Origin: Bacteroidia bacterium
GTDB taxonomy: Bacteria; Bacteroidota; Bacteroidia; 2-12-FULL-35-15
Direction of reading: 5' to 3'
NCBI GenBank assembly: GCA_030654175.1
Contig: JAURXZ010000035.1
Coordinates: forward strand, 372,001 to 436,000
Length of the DNA: 64,000 nt
A program made the translations under genes and the position numbers. Below the pieces are notes generated by a model. The model was given only the letters and a program-made list of their open reading frames with translations. It searched no databases and was not told the origin of the DNA. Position 1 is the stretch's first letter. Every line of letters begins with the position of its first letter. Below, one piece after another: positions 8,144-16,961 of this stretch.

Positions 8144-8907
8144 TTTTTATACAATTGTCTCAATTTAAAATATTTTAAATAGGTGGAATGCGCTGATATT
8201 TTACAGATCATAAAACCATAGTATCCATCCAGTATTCCAAGTTGAAAAAAATAACTCTGAATAAATTTCACGAGGGGACTAAGATATGATTTTATTAAAT
8301 TTGTTCTTTTTCCATCTGCAAATAGTGCATTCGCGGAAATAGAAGAAAATTTTTCTGTTTGTCTGATGTGTTCTTCAATAGAATAATAACTGTAATGTAA
8401 AATATTCCCCTTTAAACTGGAAGTGTTTTTATCTCCATCCGCTAATTCATATTTATCATGTGGATTAGTCCCGCCCCATTTGCCTTTTCTTGAATCCCAC
8501 AACCGTAGCTTCTTATCAGGATACCAGCCACAATGATATATCCATTTTCCACAGTAATTGGTTAAACGGTTCATATAATAACCATCGTATTGCCAATTAT
8601 TTTTTATTTCTGTGATCTCTTTTTTTAACTGTTCGTCCAAGGCCTCATCAGCGTCAAGAGATAATACGTGAGGGTATTTTGCTTGTGTGATCGCCCAGTT
8701 TTTTTGTTCGATGTGTCCATCAAATTTATGCTGAATAAATCGTACACCCTTAGCTTTACAAATCTCTTCTGTTCTATCTGTTGAAAACGAATCAACAACA
8801 ACAATATCATCACCAACACCTTGTATTGATTCCAGGCAACGCGCAATATTTTTTTCTTCGTTAAAGGTTATAATAACAATCGAAAGCTGTTGCATTCTTA
8901 AATTCAT
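8140..8907 (-). CDS. GT2 glycosyltransferase of the WaaE/KdtX-like LPS core type
   Basis: The 255-residue protein has LSIVIITFNEEKNIARCLES at the N-terminus, VVVDSFSTDRTEEIC (about 36-50), LSLDADEAL (about 82-90) carrying the DXD equivalent, and WGGTNPHDKYEL (about 144-155). This pattern is the WaaE/beta-1,4-glucosyltransferase branch of GT2, best known for adding glucose to the LPS inner-core heptose. An in-frame ATG 4 codons downstream (8895, MQQLS) is an equally good start. It is the first gene of the three-gene set and ends in a 4-base ATGA-type overlap with the next gene. Exact substrate is inferred only. Confidence 0.87.
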   Translation of the reverse strand: MNLRMQQLSIVIITFNEEKNIARCLESIQGVGDDIVVVDSFSTDRTEEICKAKGVRFIQHKFDGHIEQKNWAITQAKYPHVLSLDADEALDEQLKKEITEIKNNWQYDGYYMNRLTNYCGKWIYHCGWYPDKKLRLWDSRKGKWGGTNPHDKYELADGDKNTSSLKGNILHYSYYSIEEHIRQTEKFSSISANALFADGKRTNLIKSYLSPLVKFIQSYFFQLGILDGYYGFMICKISAHSTYLKYFKLRQLYKK

Positions 8908-9099
8908 AAAATTTGTGTGATTACAAAAATAACAAATAAATCAGCCCTTCCTAAAGAGAACCGAGGCACAAGCCAAAACACTTACTCAAAAAAGACACCT
9001 CATCGTTTTGCAGAGGCTGGAGAGGTCCGTTTTTTTTCCAAAAACCATTTTGTCATGTTAGTGATTTTTGGTAAATTCGCTATTCAAATTAAAAAAGAC

Positions 9100-11154
9100 A
9101 TGAACAAACAAATTTTAAAATTTTCGTGCATCGCAACCGCTATTGCACTTGTATCCTGCCAAAGCAGTGTTAAAAAAGAAGAAGGCACCGTATTAAATGC
9201 CGGTTTCAACATGGAGAACATGGATAACACTGTAAAACCAACAGATGATTTTTATCAATTTGTGGATGGTAACTGGCTTAAAAACAATCCTATTCCTGCA
9301 TCTGAAAGCCGTTGGGGCAGCTTTAATGAATTGAATGAAAAAAATACAGCAAAGCTTAAAGTTATTTTAGAAGGTGCTGTTGCGGATAAGGCTGCAGCAC
9401 AAGGAAGTAATGCTCAAAAGATCGGTGACTTTTATTCACTGGCTATGGATTCTATAAAACTAAATGCTGATGGAGCAAGTCCTTTAAAAGACGAATTTGA
9501 TGCGATTGAAAAAATTGCTACTAAAGATGATCTGATCAAAGCAATTGCTCATCTTCATACTGTTGGAGTTTCTGCTTTATTTATAGGATATGTTGGCCAG
9601 GATCCGAAGGTTAATACCTTATACATACCTCAATTGTATCAAGGGGGCATTAGTTTACCGGATAGAGATTATTATACTAACACGGATGAACGTACCTTAG
9701 GTATCCAAAAAGCATACCTGGAACACGTTACTAATATGTTTAAGTTATTGGGTGACAAAGAAGATGTTGCAGAAAAAAACGCTAAAACTATTTTTGGAAT
9801 TGAAACCAATTTAGCAAAAGCCTCAATGACAAATATTGAATTACGCGATCCGGAAGCACAATACAATAAAAAAACATTTACTGAATTAGCTAAATTAACT
9901 CCAAATATAAACTGGGTAACATATTTAAGTGGAGTGGGTGTGACCGAGCTTACTGATGTAATTGTTTGTCAACCTGCGTTTTTCCAGGAAATTTACCGTT
10001 CTATTGATAAGGTTTCCATCAGTGATTGGAAAACATATTTACGCTGGACATTAATTGATCAAACTGCTGATAAATTAAGCGATGATTTTGTGAATGAAGA
10101 CTTTAAATTTAATGGAACCATTTTAATGGGAACTCCTGCTTTAAAACTTCGTTGGAAACGTGCTTTGGAAGCTACAGATGGTTCTTTGGGTGATGCTTTG
10201 GGACAATTATTTGTTGAGAAACATTTTTCGGAAGACAGTAAAAAACGTGTGGCAGAGATGGTTGAAAACCTAATTGCTGCTTACAGAGTGCGTATCAACA
10301 GCCGTGATTGGATGGGTGAAGAAACAAAAAAACAAGCACAGACCAAGTTGGATAAAGTGATGAAAAAATTTGGTTACCCTGATAAATGGAAAGACTATTC
10401 TTCATTGGACATCAAACGTGATTCTTATGTACAAAACTTTATGCGTGCAAATACTTATTCGTTTAAAGAAATGATAAACAAGTTAGGCAAGCCTATTGAC
10501 CGTGCTGAATGGGGTATGACTGCGCCAACGATCAATGCTTATTATAACCCATCCATGAACGAAATTGTTTTCCCTGCCGGAATTATGCAACCGGTGTTTT
10601 TTAATCCTGAAGCTGACGATGCTGTGAATTACGGTTGTATGGGTGCAATTATTGGTCACGAATTAACACACGGTTTTGATGATCAGGGGGCGCAGTATGA
10701 TGCAGATGGTAATTTAAAAAACTGGTGGACCAAAGAAGACCTTGAACGATTTAAGGTGAAAACAGATATGCTTGTAAAACAATTTAATGATTATGTTGCT
10801 GTTGATGACCTGCATGTAAAAGGAGAGCTTACTTTGGGCGAAAACATTGCTGATCTCGGAGGTTTAACAATTTCGTATTATGCATTAAAAAAATCGTTGG
10901 AAGGCAAACCTGTTCCTGAAAAAATTGACGGGTATACTGCTGAGCAACGTTTCTTTATGTCGTGGGCACAAGGTTGGAGAATTAACATGCGCCCTGAGTA
11001 TTTAAAGAACATGTTACAAACTAATCCACATTCACCGGGTAACTTCCGTGCAAATGGTGCACCAAGTAATATGCAAGAGTTCTATGATGCCTTTGGTGTA
11101 AAAGAAGGTGATAAAATGTATCGTCCGAAAGCTGAAAGAGCTGAGATCTGGTAA
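9100..11154 (+). CDS. M13 family zinc endopeptidase lipoprotein (PepO/neprilysin-like)
   Basis: The ORF track opens at 8917, but the ATG at 9100 (MNKQILKFSC) begins a lipoprotein signal with lipobox ALVSC, so residues upstream are not believed. The mature 684-residue precursor has the M13 N-terminal domain (about 45-420) and the catalytic domain. The latter includes the NAYYNPSMNEIVFPAG substrate-binding motif, the HExxH zinc site in IIGHELTHGFDDQGAQYD, and GENIADLGG giving the third zinc ligand. Length is normal for the family. It should act on small peptides in the periplasm or at the outer membrane. It is monocistronic and followed by a strong terminator. Confidence 0.95.
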   Translation: MNKQILKFSCIATAIALVSCQSSVKKEEGTVLNAGFNMENMDNTVKPTDDFYQFVDGNWLKNNPIPASESRWGSFNELNEKNTAKLKVILEGAVADKAAAQGSNAQKIGDFYSLAMDSIKLNADGASPLKDEFDAIEKIATKDDLIKAIAHLHTVGVSALFIGYVGQDPKVNTLYIPQLYQGGISLPDRDYYTNTDERTLGIQKAYLEHVTNMFKLLGDKEDVAEKNAKTIFGIETNLAKASMTNIELRDPEAQYNKKTFTELAKLTPNINWVTYLSGVGVTELTDVIVCQPAFFQEIYRSIDKVSISDWKTYLRWTLIDQTADKLSDDFVNEDFKFNGTILMGTPALKLRWKRALEATDGSLGDALGQLFVEKHFSEDSKKRVAEMVENLIAAYRVRINSRDWMGEETKKQAQTKLDKVMKKFGYPDKWKDYSSLDIKRDSYVQNFMRANTYSFKEMINKLGKPIDRAEWGMTAPTINAYYNPSMNEIVFPAGIMQPVFFNPEADDAVNYGCMGAIIGHELTHGFDDQGAQYDADGNLKNWWTKEDLERFKVKTDMLVKQFNDYVAVDDLHVKGELTLGENIADLGGLTISYYALKKSLEGKPVPEKIDGYTAEQRFFMSWAQGWRINMRPEYLKNMLQTNPHSPGNFRANGAPSNMQEFYDAFGVKEGDKMYRPKAERAEIW

Positions 11155-11184
11155 TCTTTTTTGAGATTTAATTTATAATGAAAG

Positions 11185-11215
11185 CGTCCCGCAAATATTG
11201 CGGGACGTTTTTTTG
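11185..11215 (+). terminator. Rho-independent terminator after the M13 peptidase
   Basis: A 10-bp perfect stem CGTCCCGCAA/TTGCGGGACG with a 3-base loop is followed by TTTTTTTG. It begins about 30 bases after the stop codon. Confidence 0.9.
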
Positions 11216-11335
11216 TTTTTAAAAAGAGGATAATCGACTTACTTATTTAATAGAATATCATTTATTAAATTTTTAGTTAAAGAAAATTTGCAAACATTCC
11301 GTATTCAGATCAATTCAATCAGTATTTCAAAAAAT

Positions 11336-11364
11336 TTGAGCCCATTGTTTTTTTGTTATATTTG
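11336..11364 (+). promoter_or_regulatory. Promoter of the first paralogue
   Basis: TTG (11336-11338) and TATATTTG (11357-11364) are separated by 18 bases, matching the Bacteroidota -33/-7 consensus. The ATG follows 16 bases later. A near-identical sequence precedes the third paralogue at 12.85 kb. Confidence 0.65.
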
Positions 11365-11380
11365 TTCAAATAAAAAAAAC

Positions 11381-12046
11381 ATGAAGCATTTTTCTTTACT
11401 CGCCTTACTAGTTCTTATTTTCACAATCTCCCAAGCTCAGGATACTATCGTTAAAAGCAATGGCGATCAGATATTTTGTAAAATTATCGATGTATATCCT
11501 ACAGAAATAAAATATACAAAGATCGATTCTCTGAATGGTCCCATCTATGTTGAAAGCAAATCCAACATTCAATTAATTAAATACTCCAACGGAAGTAGAG
11601 AAGAATTCACACCTCAGCAATCAGACAAAACATTAAATCCTGCTCAAAATAATCAGAACTATTCTACCAAACCGATAATTCCTAACGGTAAAATTCAAGC
11701 TGATGGTAAAGGGTATTGGTATAACGGTAAATGGATGAAGGAATCTGAAATGCATGACATTCTTGTAGCAAGTAATGATCAACAAATAAACTTATTAGTT
11801 GGTAGTGCTAAAAAAAGCAAGCGATTAAAACGTTGGGGAATTGCTGTTATCCCCCTGGCATTAATAGGAAACATGTTTATTACAAATCTGAACGATCCTG
11901 AAACAAGGGCTGTAGCCTTTGACGTAACAGGTGCTTCACTTTGCTTTTCGGGTGCTATCGCCTTTTCAATGACTCATATCTATTTTAAACGCAAGCAAAA
12001 AACTTCTAATAGTGAAGCTATAAAATTGTATAATTCAAAGTACTAA
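11381..12046 (+). CDS. Unknown secreted/membrane protein, paralogue 1 of 3
   Basis: The ATG at 11381 (MKHFSLLALL) is chosen because it starts a signal peptide ending ...ISQAQ and lies just after a good promoter; the track start 31 codons earlier is upstream of that promoter. The 221-residue protein has the family motif DTIVKSNGDQIFCKIIDVYPTE-IKYTK (about 21-47) and IQLIKYSNGSREEF (about 62-75). A short region with two predicted membrane segments lies near residues 150-195, and the C-terminus ends EAIKLYNSKY. I do not recognise a characterised function. The DTIVKxNGDxI...IKYKK motif is widespread in Bacteroidota hypotheticals. The gene downstream follows after 27 bases. Confidence 0.8.
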   Translation: MKHFSLLALLVLIFTISQAQDTIVKSNGDQIFCKIIDVYPTEIKYTKIDSLNGPIYVESKSNIQLIKYSNGSREEFTPQQSDKTLNPAQNNQNYSTKPIIPNGKIQADGKGYWYNGKWMKESEMHDILVASNDQQINLLVGSAKKSKRLKRWGIAVIPLALIGNMFITNLNDPETRAVAFDVTGASLCFSGAIAFSMTHIYFKRKQKTSNSEAIKLYNSKY

Positions 12047-12073
12047 ATCGAAAACTCAAAAAAATCAACTTTC

Positions 12074-12733
12074 ATGAAAAAATTTTTTTTAATAGGTATA
12101 GTATTACTTTGCAGCTGTTTAACCAATGCTCAGGATACTATTGTAAAACGCAATGGCGACAACATACTTTCTAAGATCATTGAAATATCAGAAAACGAAA
12201 TAAAATATAAAAAATTTGATTTTCAGGATGGACCGAATTTTATTGAAAACAAATCCGAGATCCAATTAATAAAATATTCTAATGGTACCAGAGATGAATT
12301 CAAGATCCAACCAAATACTATAGCTAAAACAAATGAAGGCAAAACTGATTATTATGCCGGACCTGTAAATTCAAATTTTAAAATTGAATCACATAACAAT
12401 CGTTTTCGATATAATGGAAAAAGGATCAATGAACCGGAATTGCACAGGATACTCCTTACCAGAAATGACCCGCAAATAACCTTATTGAAGAATTCGGCCA
12501 GACGTTACAAAAAGCTTCAATATGTGGGGCTGGGTGGCCTAGCTTTTGGAGCCGCAGGACTCCTTTCATTTGCGGCTGCAGACCTTTTAGGTGAACCTGC
12601 CTTAAATGTAGTTGGAGGTGTTTTTATCGGTGTGGCTGTAACCTTGCCTATTGCGGCAATCTATTTTAAGCATAAGCGTACCGTTGCTAATGCTGAAGCT
12701 ATCGCATTGTACAATTCGAAATTTCAGGATTAA
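12074..12733 (+). CDS. Unknown secreted/membrane protein, paralogue 2 of 3
   Basis: The 219-residue protein has a signal peptide (MKKFFLIGIVLLCSC...NAQ). The Cys in LLCSC could alternatively act as a lipobox. It carries the same motif as its neighbours (DTIVKRNGDNILSKIIEISENEIKYKKFDFQDGP). It ends in an alanine/glycine-rich membrane region (about 153-200, LGGLAFGAAGLLSFAAADLL) and AIALYNSKF. It lies 27 bases after paralogue 1, lacks its own promoter motif, and is likely co-transcribed with it. It is closer to paralogue 3 than to paralogue 1 in the KKFxFQDGP segment. No function is known. Confidence 0.8.
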   Translation: MKKFFLIGIVLLCSCLTNAQDTIVKRNGDNILSKIIEISENEIKYKKFDFQDGPNFIENKSEIQLIKYSNGTRDEFKIQPNTIAKTNEGKTDYYAGPVNSNFKIESHNNRFRYNGKRINEPELHRILLTRNDPQITLLKNSARRYKKLQYVGLGGLAFGAAGLLSFAAADLLGEPALNVVGGVFIGVAVTLPIAAIYFKHKRTVANAEAIALYNSKFQD

Positions 12734-12751
12734 GTATTGATTTCCAAGCAA

Positions 12752-12784
12752 TGAATGATCTTTTTTGAATCATTCAATTTTAAT
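12752..12784 (+). terminator. Weak terminator after paralogue 2
   Basis: An 8-bp AT-rich stem TGAATGAT/ATCATTCA has a 9-base loop and is followed by ATTTTAAT. It lies about 18 bases after the stop codon, consistent with an end to the first two-gene unit before the separate promoter of paralogue 3. Confidence 0.4.
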
Positions 12785-12844
12785 CAGAAAACCGACCCAC
12801 AAACTTTAAAGCTATTTTCCAAAAGGTTCAAAATTTCGTAAAAT

Positions 12845-12871
12845 TTGAACCCTTTGTTTTTATTATATTTG
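12845..12871 (+). promoter_or_regulatory. Promoter of the third paralogue (copy of the 11.34 kb promoter)
   Basis: TTG (12845-12847) and TATATTTG (12864-12871) are followed by the ATG at 12890. The segment AAAATTTGAACCCTTTG... aligns base for base, with few changes, to the one before paralogue 1. The promoter was therefore duplicated with the gene. Confidence 0.65.
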
Positions 12872-12889
12872 TTTAAATAAAAATAAAAC

Positions 12890-13567
12890 ATGAAAAAAAT
12901 TTGTTTACTCTGCTTATTCGCCCTGTTTTGCGCATTTACTTATGCTCAGGACACAATTGTTAAAATCAATGGAGATCAGATATCTGCCAAGATCCTGGAG
13001 ATTTCAACAACAGAAGTAAAATATAAAAAATTTAATTTCCAGGATGGTCCCATCTATATTGAAAACAAATCCAACATACAATTGATCAGGTATTCAAACG
13101 GTACTAAAGAAGAATTCCAATCCCAACAAACCAAGAGTACAGATATACCTGTAGAAAACTCCAGTGATTATTATTCAGGGCCGGTAAATACAAGTAATAA
13201 AATTGAAAGGTATGGTAATCATTTCCGATACCAGGGAGAAAATATCAGTGAAAATGCACTTCATGATGTATTGTTTAAAAGTAAAGACAAACAAATAATG
13301 TCGTTGACAGGCAATGCAAAAGATGCTAAGAAATTACAATATATTGGATTTGGTGCTATTCCTTTAGGAGTGGGAGCTATTTATTTTTTCGCAAGAGGGG
13401 TATTTGGTACTACTTATTACAATCAACGTCCAAACTCGGGATATATGACCCTCAGTGCACTTTGTTTCGCAGGAGCAATAACCTGCCCAATCGCATCAGG
13501 CTACTTTAAACATAAACGAAATACATCCAATAGAGAAGCAATAAAATTGTATAATACAAAGTTCTGA
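12890..13567 (+). CDS. Unknown secreted/membrane protein, paralogue 3 of 3
   Basis: The 225-residue protein has a signal peptide (MKKICLLCLFALFCAFTYAQ). It carries the family motif DTIVKINGDQISAKILEISTTEVKYKKFNFQDGP and IQLIRYSNGTKEEF. A central SDYYSGPVNTSNKIERYGNHFRYQGE segment is shared with paralogue 2. Two hydrophobic stretches follow (about 153-172 and 185-205), then AIKLYNTKF. The two membrane segments with a short connecting loop suggest a membrane-anchored protein with its N-terminal motif outside the cytoplasm. It has its own duplicated promoter. Function is unknown. Confidence 0.8.
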   Translation: MKKICLLCLFALFCAFTYAQDTIVKINGDQISAKILEISTTEVKYKKFNFQDGPIYIENKSNIQLIRYSNGTKEEFQSQQTKSTDIPVENSSDYYSGPVNTSNKIERYGNHFRYQGENISENALHDVLFKSKDKQIMSLTGNAKDAKKLQYIGFGAIPLGVGAIYFFARGVFGTTYYNQRPNSGYMTLSALCFAGAITCPIASGYFKHKRNTSNREAIKLYNTKF

Positions 13568-13690
13568 TACAAAACCGCTGACATTTGAAAAAATGTGGTT
13601 CTGAAAGCGTTTCGGTCTGCCTGAATGCTGAAAGATTGAACTATGAGAATCAAATAATAGTAACCCAGTTGTTAACGACTCACTTATATT

Positions 13691-13720
13691 GACCTGTCAG
13701 TTTTAAAAAACTGACAGGTC
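13691..13720. terminator. Perfect 14-bp inverted repeat between convergent genes
   Basis: GACCTGTCAGTTTT/AAAACTGACAGGTC has a minimal loop and lies between the ends of paralogue 3 (+) and the TPR gene (-). The T-tract is poor (TTGTTAT), but position and stability make a bidirectional terminator the simplest reading. Confidence 0.55.
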
Positions 13721-13823
13721 TTGTTATAAAAGGATCATGGGGATAATTGTTGCGTTTTATAGTAGGCGATTTTCAAAAAACCTTGATGCACTTGGAAATA
13801 ACATTCAGGAAAAATCTTAATAC

Positions 13824-15410
13824 CTATGGGCATTTTTTTGATTCGGGGCTATCCAAAAACTTTTTCGCATTTTGATTTGCAGGATCTAAGTCCTGCACCT
13901 TTTTAAATTGAATTTTTGAGGCACAAAAATCTTTCATATTTAGCAGATACACACCCATATATGTATTTGCTTCAATTAGATCTTTCTTATTCTCTTCAGG
14001 TTTTACTTTAGTAAGATACTGTTCGTAAAAAGGTTTAGCCAACCATTTTTCATTTTTAAGATCTTGCTGAACATTCACTTTGGCTTTCCACAAATATCCT
14101 AATGCTAAATCAGGCTGCAGTCTGATCATTTGAGAAGTAGCGGAATCCGCTTTTACGAAATCTTTAGAAAAATAATAGGCGCGGGCCAAACCAAAATAAT
14201 CATTTATAGTTGCTTTATTTGCAGCAATTTTTTTATCAAAAAAAGTGATCGCTTCCGGATACTTCTTCATTTTCATATAAATAGTGGCAATATCACCATT
14301 CAATTCTATTTTATCAGGTTGTAGTTCCATTGCTTTGGTAAAGCTAAGCAGTGCCAATGAATCCTGACCGTTTTTGGACAATAGTTTTGCCTGGTATTCA
14401 TAATCCTGGGGGATAATTTTTGTATCGCCATTTGCTTTTGAAAAGAATGAATTGCTGCTTGCCAAACCGGATTTATAATCCGGTGGTGCAGTTTCATAAA
14501 AAGAATATGAAAGATAACGGTATAAATAAACATTGTTAGAATCGCATTTTAAGGCTTCTTTGGCAGCTTCAATAGATTCGGTATAATGTTTAGCTTCCAA
14601 TAAGAAGCCTGCATAACGTGCACGGGCACCACAGTCGTTATTAATTTCCAAGAAGCGTTTGTATTTTGCTACCGCATTATTATACTGCCCTGCTCTAAAA
14701 TAAATCTCCGCCATTTCGCGGTAAGCCGGAGCAAAGGAGGAATCGATCAAGCTTGCTTTTTTGTAGGACTCCAGTGCAGCAGTATAATTTTTTGAACGGT
14801 TCCAAAGTTTCCCTATACGTAAAATTGCAGTAACTGATTTTGGATCCAGTTTTGCGGCTTCTTCATAAAATGCAATTGCTTTAGAGCCATCATTACTCTG
14901 CTCTAACACAGCATCACCTTTTAAAAGAAATATCTCCGGATTTTTTGGCTCCAGTTTTTGTGCCTGATCCAGCAATTTATTCGCCTCTGCAAAATCTTTT
15001 GTTTCTTCACTGATAAATACCTCAGCAATCTTTATTAATACAGTGGCATTTTTTCCGGCAGCCAATGTTGTTGCTTTGTAAAAATTTGCTTTCGCATCCG
15101 CAGATTTCAATTGGTGCCAATCCACTTTTCCTAAACCTACATATGGAAGAGGGTTAGTTGCATTTACATCGGCCCCTTTTTGGAATATCGCTTTTGCCAT
15201 TTCAATTTTCCCATTTTTAAAAAAGTTTTCACCGTAATAAAAATAAAGATCACCATTACTTGGTTGAGCTGAAAGAAGCGTTTTAAATGATGCATCAGCT
15301 CTTTCAAACTGTTCATTAGTAGTTTGTTTTATCGCATCGGTTAATGTTTGTGCCGATAAGGATGTAACTGCAATAAATGAAGAAATAAAAAAGTATTTAG
15401 TAATTTTCAT
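13824..15410 (-). CDS. Secreted TPR-repeat protein
   Basis: The 528-residue protein has a signal peptide (MKITKYFFISSFIAVTSLSAQ) followed by tetratricopeptide repeats over nearly its whole length (about 35-510). There are at least ten helix-turn-helix units, such as YFYYGENFFKNGKIEMAKAIFQKG and APAYREMAEIYFRAGQYNNAVAKYKRF. TPR arrays serve as protein-binding scaffolds in the periplasm. It is followed on the same strand direction by no other gene. Its upstream neighbour on the same strand is a PstS-like lipoprotein, separated by 258 bases. In other Bacteroidota a TPR gene often lies next to such a binding protein and ExbB/ExbD/TonB-type genes, which are not present here. Confidence 0.85.
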   Translation of the reverse strand: MKITKYFFISSFIAVTSLSAQTLTDAIKQTTNEQFERADASFKTLLSAQPSNGDLYFYYGENFFKNGKIEMAKAIFQKGADVNATNPLPYVGLGKVDWHQLKSADAKANFYKATTLAAGKNATVLIKIAEVFISEETKDFAEANKLLDQAQKLEPKNPEIFLLKGDAVLEQSNDGSKAIAFYEEAAKLDPKSVTAILRIGKLWNRSKNYTAALESYKKASLIDSSFAPAYREMAEIYFRAGQYNNAVAKYKRFLEINNDCGARARYAGFLLEAKHYTESIEAAKEALKCDSNNVYLYRYLSYSFYETAPPDYKSGLASSNSFFSKANGDTKIIPQDYEYQAKLLSKNGQDSLALLSFTKAMELQPDKIELNGDIATIYMKMKKYPEAITFFDKKIAANKATINDYFGLARAYYFSKDFVKADSATSQMIRLQPDLALGYLWKAKVNVQQDLKNEKWLAKPFYEQYLTKVKPEENKKDLIEANTYMGVYLLNMKDFCASKIQFKKVQDLDPANQNAKKFLDSPESKKCP

Positions 15411-15444
15411 AATAGTGTTTATAATTTTAATTTAATGTTAGATC

Positions 15445-15549
15445 GGTTACGGATAACGAATCGGGCACGAATTTACGAATCTGAAGTTAAAAGTAGCAAT
15501 TACCCATTCGCAATTTCGATTTTTTATTCGCCATTCGTCAGTACTGGTG
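15445..15549. repeat. ATTCG-type intergenic repeat, possible degenerate inverted repeat
   Basis: GGTTACGGATAACGAATC and ACGAATTTACGAA open the segment, and CCATTCGTCAGTACTGG closes it. The left end resembles the terminus of the 62.4-62.6 kb inverted repeat (GGTTACTAATAACGAATC). The arms here pair poorly. It lies in the 258-base gap upstream of the TPR gene. A CAAAATTA (minus-strand TAATTTTG) at 15562-15569 could be a distant -7 element. Confidence 0.45.
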
Positions 15550-15668
15550 AATCGGGCCAAACAAAATTAGTAAACAAAGCATCATTGCGATGACGTTTTT
15601 TATCAATATGCTTCAACTAATCATGATCTAAAATTAACAGCTTCCGGTTATAGGGTAAAGTCAATAAT

Positions 15669-16634
15669 TTATTTTGTATTGACCTCAATAAGCCTTATCG
15701 GAGCAATGGCTGGTATTAATCCAGCTTTTAAAATCATAATCTGTCCTTTTTCTCCAGCCACAAAGGATACAAATCCCATACCAAGACCTGCACGGGTTTG
15801 TCTGTTGATCATATAAACACTTCTTGTAAGAGGGTATTCTTTTGTTTTTATGTAGGCCTGATAAGGCTTTACAGCTATTGAAGCACTATCTTTAGCAATG
15901 GAAAGAACTTTTATTTTTTTTAAAAAACTCACCGTTAAGGTATCATCACTGTCACTGATCCAGTTAACGCTTAATACTCCAATTGCATTTTTATGCGTGC
16001 TCACGTACTCTATTACTTCGGGGTTTGATTTCACAGCAAATGCATTTTTTGAAAATGGTTTCCCAAGAAGTAATGTATCCTTTATATAGCTCGTGTTTGC
16101 TGAGCCATTGTTATCAAACACAACATTAATTTTTCCTAGTTGAGATTGGCTATTAATTTGTTTCCATAGGGAATCGTTCCCAAGCAATATGGATTTCATT
16201 TTATCAACTGTCATTGTAGTGTCATTATTCTCATTATTAACTACAAAAGCGATGGCATCTTCAGCTATTTTAGTAGATATTGGGAAAATATTTGCCTGTT
16301 CGAATGTCTTGCGCTCATTAACCGTTAAATCGCGGCACATGACCACCACTTTACACGAATCATTTATTAAGCGCTTAATAGCTTCGCCTTCAGGCAAATA
16401 CAACGCATGCACTTTGGCATTTTGATAAAACGATTCGAAGGTATATATTTGAGTATCAAATAATTGCTGAAAAGATTCATCAACAACGATATTTACTTCA
16501 CCGGAAGTTGGAGTATCAGTTGGCTCAGGCTTTCCTGATGAACAACCATAAAAAAATATTGCAATTGTAATTATAAAGAAATACCCTATAAAATTAGGCA
16601 TTCGGGCAGGTTTACTTAGCTTCTGTTTTAACAT
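15669..16634 (-). CDS. PstS-like periplasmic substrate-binding lipoprotein
   Basis: The 321-residue protein has a lipoprotein signal (lipobox FFYGC) and then a PBP-like domain. It opens with GEVNIVVDESFQQLFDTQIYTFESFYQ and includes MCRDLTVNERKTFE and IAEDAIAFVVNNEN, as in phosphate-binding PstS relatives. The start is either 16634 (MLKQKL), overlapping the upstream gene, or the in-frame ATG at 16601 (MPNFIGYF), leaving a short gap; both give a signal peptide. No ABC transporter genes are nearby. A role as a stand-alone phosphate/anion sensor or a partner of an energised outer-membrane system is therefore an inference. It follows the small membrane protein gene directly and should be co-transcribed with it. 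Confidence 0.75.
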   Translation of the reverse strand: MLKQKLSKPARMPNFIGYFFIITIAIFFYGCSSGKPEPTDTPTSGEVNIVVDESFQQLFDTQIYTFESFYQNAKVHALYLPEGEAIKRLINDSCKVVVMCRDLTVNERKTFEQANIFPISTKIAEDAIAFVVNNENNDTTMTVDKMKSILLGNDSLWKQINSQSQLGKINVVFDNNGSANTSYIKDTLLLGKPFSKNAFAVKSNPEVIEYVSTHKNAIGVLSVNWISDSDDTLTVSFLKKIKVLSIAKDSASIAVKPYQAYIKTKEYPLTRSVYMINRQTRAGLGMGFVSFVAGEKGQIMILKAGLIPAIAPIRLIEVNTK

Positions 16635-16911
16635 TTTGTGGTTCCTCCGTTAATTTCTGTTTCTTTTTTTGTGATAGTGTGCTAATATGTTTATGCTTGT
16701 TTTTGTATCTGCGATAAGCTATGTAAAGCCTTAAAACGCTATACGAAATAAGCACCGATCCGATTATAACTCTACCATCAGGTAAAAAATTGATCCATGT
16801 ATCTGTAAATAAAAATAAGATGCCAATAACCAAATAAAAAACAAAAAGTAAAAAACTAAGGTACAGGCGTAGTTTATTCCAGATGTTTTTTATTGCAATT
16901 TTAAAATCCAT
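16612..16911 (-). CDS. Small membrane protein of unknown function
   Basis: The 99-residue protein has two predicted transmembrane helices (about 15-36 and 45-63) and a strongly basic cytoplasmic tail (RRYKNKHKH... KKKQKL). I do not recognise a named family. Small two-helix proteins at this position are seen beside PstS-like and ExbB/D-type genes in Bacteroidota, which is only contextual support. Its stop overlaps the first possible start of the PstS-like gene by 23 bases. The SPOR gene lies 50 bases upstream on the same strand. Confidence 0.65.
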   Translation of the reverse strand: MDFKIAIKNIWNKLRLYLSFLLFVFYLVIGILFLFTDTWINFLPDGRVIIGSVLISYSVLRLYIAYRRYKNKHKHISTLSQKKKQKLTEEPQNVKTEAK

Positions 16912-16961
16912 TTGAGGTGTTTCTAAAAAGTATCATGAAGGTGTTTCTCACAAAACAGTGC

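Noticed and set aside
8917-9099. N-terminal extension of the M13 peptidase from 8917
   Set aside because: The lipoprotein signal starts at 9100; the extension overlaps the upstream divergent region and has no family similarity.
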